Positions 1 to 11,306 of a DNA stretch of 46,342 bases are shown here, in pieces. How positions within the stretch are numbered: the stretch's first letter is position 1; each line of letters begins with the position of its first letter. A model generated the notes under the pieces. It saw nothing but the letters and a program-made list of their open reading frames with translations, was not told the DNA's origin and ran no database searches. The position numbers and the translations under genes are program-made. The stretch is from Acidobacteriota bacterium (GTDB lineage: Bacteria; Acidobacteriota; Vicinamibacteria; Vicinamibacterales; JAHECP01), in NCBI GenBank assembly GCA_024641665.1, contig JAHECP010000031.1:1-46342 (forward strand). Direction: 5' to 3'.

Positions 1-558
1 GGCCTCGCGGCGCGCGACGACCGCCTGGGGGCGCGCGCCGGGCGCGTCCAGTTCGACCTGCGTCTCGCGCGCGAGGCTCTGCGTCTGGGCGACCAGATCG
101 TCGTACCCGTCCTTGAACAGGTAGGCGCTGACGTTCATGAACATCAACGAGCCGCCGAAGAGGAAGAAGCCCAGGATGAGGAGGGTCGGCACGAACCCGA
201 TGAAGACGTAGGACAGAATGAGCTTGCGGCGCACCCGCCACAGCAGCCGGCGCTTCACGCCGAGGACGATGCGCGACGCGAAGTAGACGACGGCCACGAG
301 CAGCCCGAGCCCGGCCGCGCCGTTGACGACGCGCAGCGCGGGGGGCAGCGGCGCCACCGTCTGGGCCGCGATGGCGAGCGCCTTGACGGCGGCCGACACG
401 ACGAGCAGGCGACCGGGAAACGTGCGGAAGAGCGTGTCGGCCAGCGACCGGCTGGGGGCGTCCGCTGGCGTGGACGCGCGCGGCGCGTCCGACGCGAGCG
501 CGTCCTGCGCTCGCTCGGCGAGGTCCGGGCTCGATCGCGTGGGACGTCGTTTGAGCAT
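1..558 (-). CDS. Membrane sensor / phosphatase-like protein, N-terminal part only
   Basis: Partial gene: it starts with ATG at 558 and runs off the left edge of the window, giving about 186 residues. I translated the minus strand by hand. It begins MLKRRPTRSS and has a polar Ala-rich N-terminus, a first hydrophobic stretch around residues 52-70, a second around 80-95, then the basic sequence RRLLWRVRRKLILSY and a third strongly hydrophobic segment (FVPTLLILGFFLF). The remainder looks periplasmic. A basic linker plus a hydrophobic helix before an extracytoplasmic domain is typical of membrane sensor kinases or PP2C/SpoIIE-type phosphatases, but the catalytic part is outside the window, so the function is not established. 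It is divergent from the metB-like gene. Confidence 0.6.
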   Translation of the reverse strand, partial: MLKRRPTRSSPDLAERAQDALASDAPRASTPADAPSRSLADTLFRTFPGRLLVVSAAVKALAIAAQTVAPLPPALRVVNGAAGLGLLVAVVYFASRIVLGVKRRLLWRVRRKLILSYVFIGFVPTLLILGFFLFGGSLMFMNVSAYLFKDGYDDLVAQTQSLARETQVELDAPGARPQAVVARREA

Positions 559-564
559 GCGCGA

Positions 565-593
565 TTGCAAACGCCATCATAACAGACTATCGT
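565..593 (+). promoter_or_regulatory. Possible sigma-70 promoter for the metB-like gene
   Basis: TTGCAA (565-570) and TATCGT (588-593) are 17 bases apart, placing a transcript start near 600, about 26 bases before the ATG. The -10 is a weak match. I saw no SAM riboswitch-like fold in this short leader. Confidence 0.3.
576..584 (-). promoter_or_regulatory. Possible extended -10 promoter for the partial membrane protein
   Basis: On the minus strand the sequence reads TGTTATGAT, an extended -10 (TGn plus TATGAT), ending 17 bases before the ATG at 558. No convincing -35 was found, which is tolerated with an extended -10. Confidence 0.3.
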
Positions 594-625
594 TACCGTT
601 CGGGCTCACGTCGGATCCACCACAT

Positions 626-1777
626 ATGAAGCTCCGCGACACGGCGCGCTTTGCGACCGTCTGCATCCATGCGGGCCAGGTGCCCGATCCCGGCACCGGC
701 GCCATCATCACGCCGATCTTCCAGACCTCGACCTACGTTCAGGACGAGCTGGGCCGGCACAAGGGCTACGAGTACGCGCGCACGCAGAACCCGACGCGCG
801 CCGCCCTCGAGGCGAACCTCGCCGCCCTCGAGGGCGGCCGGGCGGGGTTCGCCTTCGCCTCGGGCATGGCCGCGATCAACGCCGTCGCGACCTTCCTGCA
901 GGCCGGCGACCACGTCGTGGTGACCGACAACACCTACGGCGGGACGTTCCGCCTGTTCGAGCGCGTCCTGACGCGGTACGGGCTCGCGTTCAGCTGGGTG
1001 GACACGACGCGGCCGGAGCGGATCGCACCGGCGATGCGGCCCTCGACGAAGATGCTCTTCGTCGAGACACCGACCAACCCGATGCTGGGGGTGACCGACA
1101 TCGCCGCGGCGGCCGAGATCGCCAGGGCCCGCGGCGTGCGGCTCGTCGTCGACAACACGTTCGCGAGCCCGGCGCTGCAGCAGCCGATCGCGCTCGGCGC
1201 CGATCTCGTCGTCCACAGCACCACGAAGTACCTGAACGGGCACAGCGACGGCGTGGGAGGCGTCGTGGTTGCGACGCGCGAGGAGGACGTCGAGTGGCTG
1301 GGCTTCGTGCAGAACTCCGCTGGCGCCATCCTGGGCCCGCTCGACTCGTGGCTCGTGCTGCGGGGCACCAAGACGCTGGCGCTGCGCATGCGGCAGCACT
1401 GCGCGAACGGCCAGGCGCTCGCCGAGTTCCTCGAGGGCCGTCCGGGCGTGTCGCAGGTGATCTACCCCGGCCTGCCGAGCCATCCGCACCACGAGCTGGC
1501 CCGCCGCCAGATGAGCGGCTTCGGCGGCATGCTGTCGTTCGACGTCGGCACGTTCGAGCGCGCGCGCACGGTGCTCAACCGCGTGCGCCTGCTCTCGCTC
1601 GCGGAGAGCCTCGGCGGCGTGGAGACGCTCATCTGCCACCCCGCCTCGATGACGCACGCCTCGGTGCCGCCCGCGCAGCGGGAGGCCCTCGGCATCACCG
1701 ACAGCCTGGTCCGCATCTCGGTCGGCATCGAGGACGTGGCGGACCTCGAGGACGATCTCGCCCAGGCGCTCGCCTGA
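626..1777 (+). CDS. metB: Cystathionine gamma-synthase/lyase family PLP enzyme
   Basis: This 383-residue protein belongs to the Cys/Met-metabolism PLP enzymes, which handle O-acyl-homoserine or cystathionine in transsulfuration. The internal aldimine lysine is K201 in the motif STTKYLNGHSD. Other hallmarks are TQNPTRAALE with the active-site Arg, the PLP-stacking SGMAAINA loop, VDNTFASP with the PLP aspartate, and the C-terminal LGGVETLICHPASMTH block. The reading frame is open upstream to 323, but homology starts at MKLRDTARFATVCIHAGQ, so the ATG at 626 was chosen. Length matches the family (about 380). Synthase (metB) and lyase/gamma-lyase activities cannot be separated from sequence alone. 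The next gene begins 24 bases downstream. Confidence 0.85.
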   Translation: MKLRDTARFATVCIHAGQVPDPGTGAIITPIFQTSTYVQDELGRHKGYEYARTQNPTRAALEANLAALEGGRAGFAFASGMAAINAVATFLQAGDHVVVTDNTYGGTFRLFERVLTRYGLAFSWVDTTRPERIAPAMRPSTKMLFVETPTNPMLGVTDIAAAAEIARARGVRLVVDNTFASPALQQPIALGADLVVHSTTKYLNGHSDGVGGVVVATREEDVEWLGFVQNSAGAILGPLDSWLVLRGTKTLALRMRQHCANGQALAEFLEGRPGVSQVIYPGLPSHPHHELARRQMSGFGGMLSFDVGTFERARTVLNRVRLLSLAESLGGVETLICHPASMTHASVPPAQREALGITDSLVRISVGIEDVADLEDDLAQALA

Positions 1778-1801
1778 GGTTGGACGCCGCCGGACCACGC
1801 C

Positions 1802-2419
1802 ATGCCTCCGACCACGCTCCTGGCCGCGCCGCGCCGCTGGCTCCGCGGCCTCTACGACTGGACGATTCACTGGGCCGACACGCGGCAGTCGCTCGCGGCG
1901 CTGTTCGCCATCGCGGTCGCCGAGTCGTCCGTCTTCCCGATCCCGCCCGACGTCCTGCTCATCGCCATCGTCGGGTCGAACGCGCGGAAGTGGCTCCGGG
2001 CCGCCGTGCTGTGCTCGGTCGGCTCGATCGTCGGCGCGGTCATCGGCTACTGGATCGGCTGGGGGTTCATGGCCACCGTGGGGCGCCGGATCGTCGAGTT
2101 CTACCAGGCGCAGCACGCGTGGGACCGCGTGGTCGCGCTCTACAACGGCGAGTGGGGGATCTGGTTCCTGGCCGGCGCCGCCTTCACGCCGATTCCCTAC
2201 AAGGTGGCAACGATCGCGGCGGGCGCGACCGGCATGCCGTTGCTGCCCTTCACGGTGGTGAGCCTCCTCGGCCGCGCCGGACGGTTCTTCCTGGTGGCCG
2301 GCTCGCTGCGGCTGTTCGGCCCGCGCATCCGCGCGACGCTGGAGCGCAATTTCGACCTCGCGGCGCTGGCCTTCTTCGTCCTGCTCATCGGCGGCTTCCT
2401 GGTCATCAAGTGGCTCTGA
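1802..2419 (+). CDS. DedA/YqaA family (VTT domain) membrane protein
   Basis: A 205-residue integral membrane protein of the SNARE-associated/VTT superfamily, YqaA branch. This family includes membrane homeostasis proteins and candidate lipid flippases. Visible features are the re-entrant-loop motif AESSVFPIPPDVLL near residues 40-53, a Gly-rich helix GSIVGAVIGYWIGWG, the second half-site FTPIPYKVATIAAGATGM, a basic loop with GRAGRFF, and a C-terminal membrane helix LALAFFVLLIGGFLVIKWL-like. The paired acidic-Pro and Pro-basic motifs are diagnostic. It follows the metB-like gene by 24 bases and may be cotranscribed, though no functional link is obvious. The precise substrate is unknown. Confidence 0.8.
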   Translation: MPPTTLLAAPRRWLRGLYDWTIHWADTRQSLAALFAIAVAESSVFPIPPDVLLIAIVGSNARKWLRAAVLCSVGSIVGAVIGYWIGWGFMATVGRRIVEFYQAQHAWDRVVALYNGEWGIWFLAGAAFTPIPYKVATIAAGATGMPLLPFTVVSLLGRAGRFFLVAGSLRLFGPRIRATLERNFDLAALAFFVLLIGGFLVIKWL

Positions 2420-2525
2420 GGCGGACGGTGGGCCCGCCGCCCCGAGCGCCTCGCCCCGCGGCTTCGTGGTAAGCTCAGGCCCCGAGCGTTTTCTTGGCGG
2501 TTCGACCCCAGGACCTCGACCCCTC

Positions 2526-3932
<1,407 letters not shown>

Positions 3933-3941
3933 CCCGCGGCC

Positions 3942-4307
3942 CTACTCCGCCTCGCCGTCCGGGACGTCTCCGCCGGCCCCCAGGGGCCGCGTGCTGTCCT
4001 TCATCCACCGCAGGTAGGCGTCGTTGCCGTCCGTGATCGGCAGCACGACGAACTCGGGCACCTCGTACGAGTGCAGCTCCTTCACGCGCTCCCACAGGCT
4101 CTCGAGCCGGTCGGTCGACGTCTTGATGAGGATCTGGCGCTCCTGCTCCTCCTCGACGGTGCCTTCCCAGGCGTAGACCGACAGCATTTCGCTCATCACG
4201 TTGACGCACGCGGCGAGCCGCTCCTCCACGAGGGTCCGGGCGAACGCCGCGGCAATCTCCCCGTCGACGGGCAGGGTCGTGAGGACGATCACGTATTCGG
4301 AAGCCAT
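3942..4307 (-). CDS. cutA: Divalent-cation tolerance protein CutA
   Basis: A 121-residue CutA-family protein, a small trimeric ferredoxin-like fold associated with tolerance to copper and other divalent cations. Its molecular role remains poorly defined. The family signatures are VLTTLPVDGEIAAAFARTLVEERLAACVN-type residues near the N-terminus (the conserved ACVN), YAWEGTVEEEQE, IKTSTDR, and HSYEVPEFVVLPI near residues 80-92. Length is slightly above the usual 105-115 because of a polar Gly/Asp tail. It is convergent with the NtrC-like regulator (9-base gap) and divergent from the ftsB-like gene. Confidence 0.9.
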   Translation of the reverse strand: MASEYVIVLTTLPVDGEIAAAFARTLVEERLAACVNVMSEMLSVYAWEGTVEEEQERQILIKTSTDRLESLWERVKELHSYEVPEFVVLPITDGNDAYLRWMKDSTRPLGAGGDVPDGEAE

Positions 4308-4419
4308 GAGCCACCTCGTCTGTTCCGGTACCGGACGGGGTGCGGGGTCTCGGGTCGGTCCGGTTCTCTACAGCTACTAGGTACTTCGGCCGAAACTCCT
4401 CTGGGAATAGCCCTCAGCC

Positions 4420-4809
4420 ATGAGCAGACGTGTATCCCCTTCGCCGGACCCCGTGAAGCTGCACCGTCGCAAGACCGCCCTGCCGGCCGAGCCGGCGTGG
4501 CAGCGGCTGGGCAGGCGGGCGCTGCGGTGGGCGCTGGCGCTGCTGGCGCTGGTCCTGATGATCGACGCCCTCTTCGGGGACCGGGGGTTCATCGAGACGA
4601 TGCGGGCGCGGCGCCAGTACGCGGAGGTGGCGGGATCGCTCGAGCGGCTGAAGCGCGAGAACGCGCGGTTGCGGGAGGAGGCGCGGCGGCTGCGCGAGGA
4701 CCCGACGGCGATCGAGGAGGCCGCGCGCCGGGAGCTGGGGATGATCCGCCCCGGCGAGGTGCTCTTCATCGTCAAGGACGACCATCCGCGGGCGAAGGGC
4801 GCCCGCTGA
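4420..4809 (+). CDS. ftsB: FtsB/DivIC-like septum formation initiator
   Basis: This 129-residue bitopic protein has a basic cytoplasmic N-terminus (1-30), one membrane helix (about 31-48, LRWALALLALVLMI), and a long charged coiled coil (about 60-98, rich in Arg/Glu with leucine heptads). It ends in the family motif AARRELGMIRPGEVLFIV. This is the FtsB/DivIC architecture: a divisome linker that pairs with FtsL and FtsQ in the periplasm. Family members are often next to eno or cell-division genes. Here it lies directly upstream of tRNA-fMet, with its own promoter region shared divergently with cutA. Confidence 0.85.
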   Translation: MSRRVSPSPDPVKLHRRKTALPAEPAWQRLGRRALRWALALLALVLMIDALFGDRGFIETMRARRQYAEVAGSLERLKRENARLREEARRLREDPTAIEEAARRELGMIRPGEVLFIVKDDHPRAKGAR

Positions 4810-4833
4810 CGCCCCACGCCCATCCCCGCCGGT

Positions 4834-4862
4834 TTGACCGCCCCAAACGCGCGTGTTACTAT
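4834..4862 (+). promoter_or_regulatory. Sigma-70 promoter of tRNA-fMet
   Basis: TTGACC (4834-4839), a 17-base spacer, then TACTAT (4857-4862). The tRNA 5' end lies 37 bases after the -10 box, leaving a leader of about 30 bases for RNase P removal. Confidence 0.7.
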
Positions 4863-4898
4863 TAAAGGTCGCCCACAGCGGTGGGCGGCGACACCTGT

Positions 4899-6584
<1,686 letters not shown>

Positions 6585-7227
6585 GGCCGGCCCTCGTCAC
6601 ACGACGGATGGCGACCGCTGTCGGCTCGGTCCGTGCAAGCTCGTTGAAACGTCTCCCGCGCCGCCTGCCGCGCCAGCACGCGCACGAGCGCGCGGAGCCC
6701 CTCATCGATCCGCTCGTCCGCACCGGCGCTTGCGTGCGCCGCTCGCGGACGTGGTGGCTTTCGTCTCCGCATGATAACCCCGCGCCGACCTGCAACCAAG
6801 GCTGTTGAAGGAGCAACTCGAGGCTTGCCGCGGTGACCATGGCGGTCGAGGTCCGTTCGTCGAACGGAGCGGCACGCGACGCGGGCGATGCGGGGCCTTG
6901 AAGGGCTGGCATCGAGCGCCGAGCCTGAGCGGACCCAGCCGCGGAAACCGATCCGCGGATGTGGTCTGGATCACCACGCACGTTGAGACGGGCGCGGCGA
7001 CCGGTTCGTTGGAGTTCCCGGCGATCGTTCGCGCCACCGCGCCAGGCGCTGATGGCCGATCGACCGGATGCGGGAGAGTTGGGGTGCTTGCTCCCGCGCC
7101 CGTCAGGCCACGAGAGGAAGCGCCTCCAGGGGTCGGAGACCCGCAGGAGGGGGAAGAACGGCTTTCAACTTCGCGATGATCTGACCATACGGGAAGGCGG
7201 CTGAGGATGTCAACAGGACGAGCCCGG
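6585..7227. other. No convincing gene between recombinase and toxin-antitoxin pair
   Basis: Open frames exist here (for example one at 6805-7179 on the plus strand), but they are Arg/Gly-rich low-complexity translations without recognisable motifs. Apart from the recombinase promoter candidate I see nothing functional. Confidence 0.5.
6771..6799 (-). promoter_or_regulatory. Candidate promoter of the serine recombinase
   Basis: On the minus strand TTGGTT (6799-6794), a 17-base spacer and TATCAT (6776-6771) predict a start near 6764, about 180 bases before the recombinase ATG. Confidence 0.4.
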
Positions 7228-7256
7228 TTGACGTAATATCCCTGAACTGGGATAAT
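7228..7256 (+). promoter_or_regulatory. Sigma-70 promoter of the higBA-like operon
   Basis: TTGACG (7228-7233), exactly 17 bases, then GATAAT (7251-7256). The predicted transcript start is about 7262-7264, at or next to the toxin's GTG start codon, which suggests a leaderless message. Confidence 0.7.
7237..7254. promoter_or_regulatory. Operator palindrome overlapping the higBA-like promoter
   Basis: TATCCC and GGGATA form a perfect inverted repeat around a 6-base centre (TGAACT). It fills the promoter spacer and overlaps the -10 box. This is the expected place for autorepression by the XRE-type antitoxin encoded downstream. Confidence 0.6.
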
Positions 7257-7261
7257 AGCAC

Positions 7262-7645
7262 GTGCGCCGCGTCCTGGCTCCCGACGAGAAGCCGCTGCAT
7301 TGGGTCGGTTCGTCCAAGCGTGATTTTCTGGAATTCCCACGCGTCGTGAAGGACGACATGGGGAACGCCCTGGGAGTGGCGCAGTTCGGCGGCACTGCGC
7401 CAGCCGCAAAGCCCTGGAAAGGCCTCGGACCCGGCGTGCTCGAGATCGTCGAATCGCACGAGGGCAACGCGTATCGAGCCGTGTACACGGTTCGTTTTGC
7501 CGAAGCCGTCTACGTGTTGCACGCGTTCCAGAAGAAGTCGCCGTCCGGGATCAGGACCGCCAGGAGAGACGTCGAGCTCGTGGCCAGACGCCTGAAAGCG
7601 GCCCAACGAGACTACGAGGAGCATTATGGTAAGGAGAAGGGCTGA
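7262..7645 (+). CDS. higB: HigB/RelE-like toxin (Gp49 family)
   Basis: This 127-residue protein resembles the phage-derived Gp49/HigB branch of RelE-fold mRNA interferases. Conserved features are KPLHWVGSSKRDFLEFP near the N-terminus, AKPWKGLGPGVLEIVES in the middle, and YRAVYTVRFAEAVYVLHAFQKKS around residues 78-100, followed by a basic C-terminal helix. GTG at 7262 is the only start codon compatible with the family's N-terminus. It sits at the predicted transcription start, so translation may be leaderless. Its 3' end overlaps the antitoxin gene by 20 bases, implying coupling. In toxin-first pairs of this kind the antitoxin normally binds both toxin and operator. Confidence 0.82.
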   Translation: MRRVLAPDEKPLHWVGSSKRDFLEFPRVVKDDMGNALGVAQFGGTAPAAKPWKGLGPGVLEIVESHEGNAYRAVYTVRFAEAVYVLHAFQKKSPSGIRTARRDVELVARRLKAAQRDYEEHYGKEKG

Positions 7646-7970
7646 CCGGCACGATGCGATCGTCCGGGGCACTCGCAACGTCTTCGCGGATCTGGGTTAT
7701 CCGGATGCCGAGGAGCGGCAGGCGAAACTCAGGCTCGCCTACGCCCTGAATCAGTTGCTGGACGAGCGGAAGCTCACGCAGAGTCACGCCGCGAAGCTGC
7801 TCGGGCTGGGCCAGCCGAAGGTATCTGCGCTCCGGCACTACAAGCTGGCCGGCTTCTCGGTGGAACGCCTGATGACGCTGCTGACGGCGTTGGACCGGGA
7901 CGTCGAGATCGTGATCAAGCGCAAGCCACGCTCCCGGCGAACCGCCCGGATCAGCGTCGTGGCCGCGTGA
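7626..7970 (+). CDS. higA: XRE-family antitoxin (HigA-like)
   Basis: A 114-residue helix-turn-helix protein. The DNA-binding part is LTQSHAAKLLGLGQPKVSALRHYKL, around residues 56-80. It is followed by FSVERLMTLLTALDRDVEIVIK, a typical end for HigA-like antitoxins paired with Gp49 toxins, and a basic tail. The ATG at 7626 lies within the toxin gene's last 20 bases. It most likely neutralises the toxin and represses the operon through the palindrome at 7237-7254. The pair probably stabilises the integrated element against loss. Confidence 0.82.
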   Translation: MVRRRADRHDAIVRGTRNVFADLGYPDAEERQAKLRLAYALNQLLDERKLTQSHAAKLLGLGQPKVSALRHYKLAGFSVERLMTLLTALDRDVEIVIKRKPRSRRTARISVVAA

Positions 7971-8574
7971 GCGGCGCGCGCTCCGCCGAGAGCTCCTCGG
8001 ATCGCCTCCCTTCCCCGTGCAGACGTGCTCAATAACCTGGAGTCCGACCCGCCCGCTCTCGTCTCGAGCCAACGGTCGGCCACTCGGCAACGAGCGCGCC
8101 GACCGATCCTAATGCACCGTACCCGCCGTGCCGCCTAGAGCGGCGACGGCGAACCCTCCGACCACTTCGCACGCAGCACTTTGAGCGTCTTTCTGTCTGG
8201 GGAGATTGCGCGGTCGAGTGACCGCCACGTATGGCATGGGGTCTCTGCGAGCCGATCCTCCGCCATCTTCAGCTGGCCTCGTCCCAGCGGTCGGGCTCAA
8301 GGTGGTTAGAACCATTATCGGCCATCCGGATTTGGATTCGATATTCGACACCCAGACAGGATCGCCTCTTTCGCCGCTGCTTCTTCGCCACCGTCCTGAG
8401 CCGCCGCGCGAGATGTCGGCCGCATCCCCGATCTCGCATCCATCCGAGAGGTCACCGCTATGAGTGGTGGCCCGGCGGGCAGCCGTCGTGTGTCGTATAC
8501 TGAAGGGAGTGTTCCAAGCGTTTGGCGAGCCACCCCTTTCGTCTGGCGGGTCACCGGAGGATCGGGAGGCGCCA
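7971..8574. other. Stretch without a recognisable gene
   Basis: About 600 bases between the antitoxin and the response regulator. No open frame looks protein-like on either strand. A TATACT at 8496-8501 could be a -10 box for the downstream gene, but no matching -35 is present. Confidence 0.45.
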
Positions 8575-9480
8575 ATGGCGTGCGTGCTCCTCGTCGACGA
8601 CGACGCAGGCGTGCGGGAGACCTGCGGGGTCATCCTGCGGCAAGCAGGGTGGAAGGTCGACGCGGTGGGGACCGGGCGACGGGCGCTCGCAAGCCTCAAA
8701 CGTCGGCCATGCGATCTACTTCTCCTCGATCTGAAGCTCCCCGACATGACTGGCCTGGACATGCTGGACCAAGCGCGGCAGCAAGGATGGACAGGGCCTG
8801 CCATCCTGGTCACCGGGTACCCGAGTCTCGACAGCTCGGTGCAGGCATTGCGTCTGGGGGCCGCGGACTATTTGGCGAAGCCCGTGTTCGGTGACGCACT
8901 CCTGGCGGCTGTCCGGCGCGGACTCGGCGAGACCAGGTCGGTCGGCTTGACGACCGCGACCGGTGCCAGCCCGGCGGCCGAGCCCGCAGTCGTCGAGGAG
9001 CCGGGCCCGGGGCTTCGTCTCCGGGAGGAACTCCTGACCGTCGCGGACGGGCTGGCACTGTGGTTGGATTCGATGCAGCGGGTCGTGAGCGCGCCGCGCG
9101 ATGTACCGACTGTCGGTCGGTGGGCAGCGCTGCTGAAGTGCTCGGACGCCACCGTGTACGCCTGGTGCCGCACAGTGGAACTGGAGGCCAAAGCATCGCT
9201 GAACCTCGCGCGTGTGTTGCGGGCGGTCCGGTGCGCGCGGCAACGACGCGGCGAGCCGGCGCGGTACCTCGCCGTGAGCAACCGTAACACAGCGGCGCGT
9301 CTGCTGGCGCGCGCGGGACTGGAGCCAGGCAGGGTCCCGACAATGGACGAGGTGTTGACGAGGCAGACCTTTGTGCGGGACCCGCAGGCGGTAGTGGCGC
9401 TGAGAGTGCGTCTTCGGGAGGGGGACAGGATCACCGAGGATCTTGACGCCCCGGGTGGAACGCCGAGCGTAACGGGCTAG
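8575..9480 (+). CDS. Orphan response regulator with AraC-like C-terminal domain
   Basis: A 301-residue protein. The receiver domain (1-118) begins VLLVDDDAGVRE with D8-D10, phospho-acceptor D52 in LLLDLKLPD, T80, and K102 in LAKPV. After an Ala/Pro/Glu linker there is a helical module at about 180-275 (VGRWAALLKCSDATVYAWCR, then LNLARVLRAVRCAR, then TAARLLARAGLE). Its spacing is like a diverged AraC-type double helix-turn-helix. The frame is open to 8464, but the ATG at 8575 has GGGAGG 5 bases upstream and starts the receiver fold exactly. No histidine kinase is on the element, so it would depend on a host kinase or act without phosphorylation. The AraC assignment is inference. Confidence 0.75.
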   Translation: MACVLLVDDDAGVRETCGVILRQAGWKVDAVGTGRRALASLKRRPCDLLLLDLKLPDMTGLDMLDQARQQGWTGPAILVTGYPSLDSSVQALRLGAADYLAKPVFGDALLAAVRRGLGETRSVGLTTATGASPAAEPAVVEEPGPGLRLREELLTVADGLALWLDSMQRVVSAPRDVPTVGRWAALLKCSDATVYAWCRTVELEAKASLNLARVLRAVRCARQRRGEPARYLAVSNRNTAARLLARAGLEPGRVPTMDEVLTRQTFVRDPQAVVALRVRLREGDRITEDLDAPGGTPSVTG

Positions 9481-9504
9481 CGGGTCCAGTCTACTGCAGC
9501 GTGG

Positions 9505-10998
9505 CCAACGCCGGTGAAGCCGTCGGTTGAGGAGAACCAAGCAAATAGACGGGGCCGCGCGTGGATCGACGTGACGCAGTCGCGCGCTCTGATCACGTTG
9601 GTCGAGATCTCTTGCGGTCTGCACGCCGCGTTCGGACCGATTGCCGCCCGAGACCTTGCGATTGACGACGGCAGACGGCAGCGCCTGCTCCGCGCGCCAA
9701 TTCGTGGCGTCCGGTGTGAAGTCGAAGAGAAAGCCGAAGACGGCGGGAGCTCCGTCGTGAGATGCGCCGCGAGCCGTTGACAGCCCGGAAGGTCGCGGGA
9801 GCGGCGAGGAGATCCAGCAACCGGGTCATCACGTGCCCACACATGCGACTTGCGCCGTGCGCGGAGGTCTCGCCGGCCGCGAGACGATCGCGCACGCCGA
9901 GCGCATCCCGCCGCACCCCCTGGACGTCGCGCGGCCAGGCCGCCCCCGGATGCGCTTCGGCGATCTCGCGGGAGCGCCGGACCACATGCAGCAGGCAGGT
10001 GATGCGCCGCCTGATCGAACCGGCTATACAGCGCCCAGCCATCGCAGACGAGCACGCCGTCGAACTCGCCACCGAGCACCGCCGCGGCTTCCTTCTTAAG
10101 CGCGCGGCCGTGCTGAATCGCGTAGACGACGGTCGGGGCGGTGGCGAACACCCACAACCACCAGAGCCGGCCGCCCCCTTTCCACTGTTTCGTCAGCACT
10201 GACGATTGGGCTCCGGCGCACCTGTACGCACAACACGTCATGGCTCGGCGCCGCCTGGCGCGCGACGCGGTGCAGCGCGTGAGTGATGCCACTCGGTTGC
10301 ACCCGCAGGCTGAACCAGTCGCGGAGCAACGCCGCGATCTTGCCGTGGGAGAGGCCCAGCTCTCTTTTTGCGCAAGACGATCAATGCAATCGTATGCGGC
10401 CCCTGATTGGCACTTGCGGCGCCGAGCCACATCCGAGGTTTGCCACGGATGACGCCCCTGCACGCGCCGGCCGTAGTGACGACACGCGCCGACATGCACG
10501 TCGAACCGAGGCACCTGCGGCCGTACGACCGGCAGATCTTCCTGAATCTGTGTGACGATGCGGGTCTCCCTCAGACCACCGCCGCAGTTGGGACACGCGG
10601 CCCGAGGCGGGACAGTCGATGCGCTCTTCAATCGTGGGCGGCGCCTCCGGATGGGCGTCACGCCCGTGCCGCCGAGCGGCGCGGCGCCGGCCGCTGCGGA
10701 GGCGCGGTCAGCGTCCCTTTCGAGAAGGGTACCGCCTGACGCTTGACCGGGCGGCGCGCTGCCTCAACCGCCTGAGTCAGGCGCTGAATGTCCCCGCACA
10801 ACCGCTCGCGATCGCGTTCGAGCCGCTCGCGATCGAGATCCGCACGCGCCCGCTGCAACTCCGCCTGTTCGCGCTCCAGCCGTGCATTGCCATCGCGAAG
10901 ACGATCGCGTTCTCGCGTGCTCGCTCGATCGCCCGCCGTAGCCGCGGCAACTCTCGCTGGCCGTCATCGATGGTCTTCGGTTCGTCGCGTCCGGGCAC
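9505..10998 (-). pseudogene. Decayed IS66-family transposase (tnpC)
   Basis: Pieces of the IS66 TnpC transposase appear in order but spread over all three minus-strand frames. From the N-terminus these are a coiled-coil segment (DRERLERDRERL, about 10800-10858), the zinc-binding region CPNCGGGLRETRIVTQ through GRRVQGRHPWQTSD (about 10600-10430), FSLRVQPSGITHALHRVARQ (about 10320-10250), GGRLWWLWVFAT and DGVLVCDGWALYSRFDQAAH (about 10175-10010), RRSREIAEAHPGAAWPRDVQ (about 9985-9925) and HLTTELPPS (about 9755). At least four frameshifts separate them. No tnpA/tnpB and no terminal inverted repeats were recognised. It is an inactive remnant. Confidence 0.85.
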
Positions 10999-11306
10999 GC
11001 GACAGCCATGCCAGATTCCTGAAGAAAGTACAAGTCACAGTCTTGGATCACCCGCTCTACTAACCAGTTAGCACCAAGCAAGGATGCTGCCTAGCTGAGC
11101 CCGCGAGTCTCTTGTTGGAGGCGTACGCGGAATCCTTCAACGAATTCTCCAGCAGGATCTTCAAGAGAACCGCCCCTCGGCGTCTTGACGCTCACCCCAT
11201 GAGAGCGCAAACTGCGATTCAGTCGTGCGGACTGGCCTGCAGTTCACACGCGCGCCTTGGCGCGGTCTCCGGCACAGTAGGAGTTGCTTCCTCCAGGAGA
11301 TGGCTC
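10999..11306 (+). other. Upstream region of the thioredoxin/fulvocin-like block
   Basis: No protein-like open frame. A TTGACG at 11185-11190 is followed after 17 bases by CAAACT, a poor -10, so a promoter here is only a weak possibility. A ribosome-binding site AGGAG (11295-11299) precedes the ATG at 11307 by 7 bases. Confidence 0.4.

Noticed and set aside
559-625. SAM-type riboswitch before the metB-like gene; likewise a THI box before thiE
   Set aside because: The available leaders are too short and lack the conserved helices.
6805-7179. A 124-codon frame between the recombinase and higB
   Set aside because: No ribosome-binding site, no motifs and a composition like other shadow frames.
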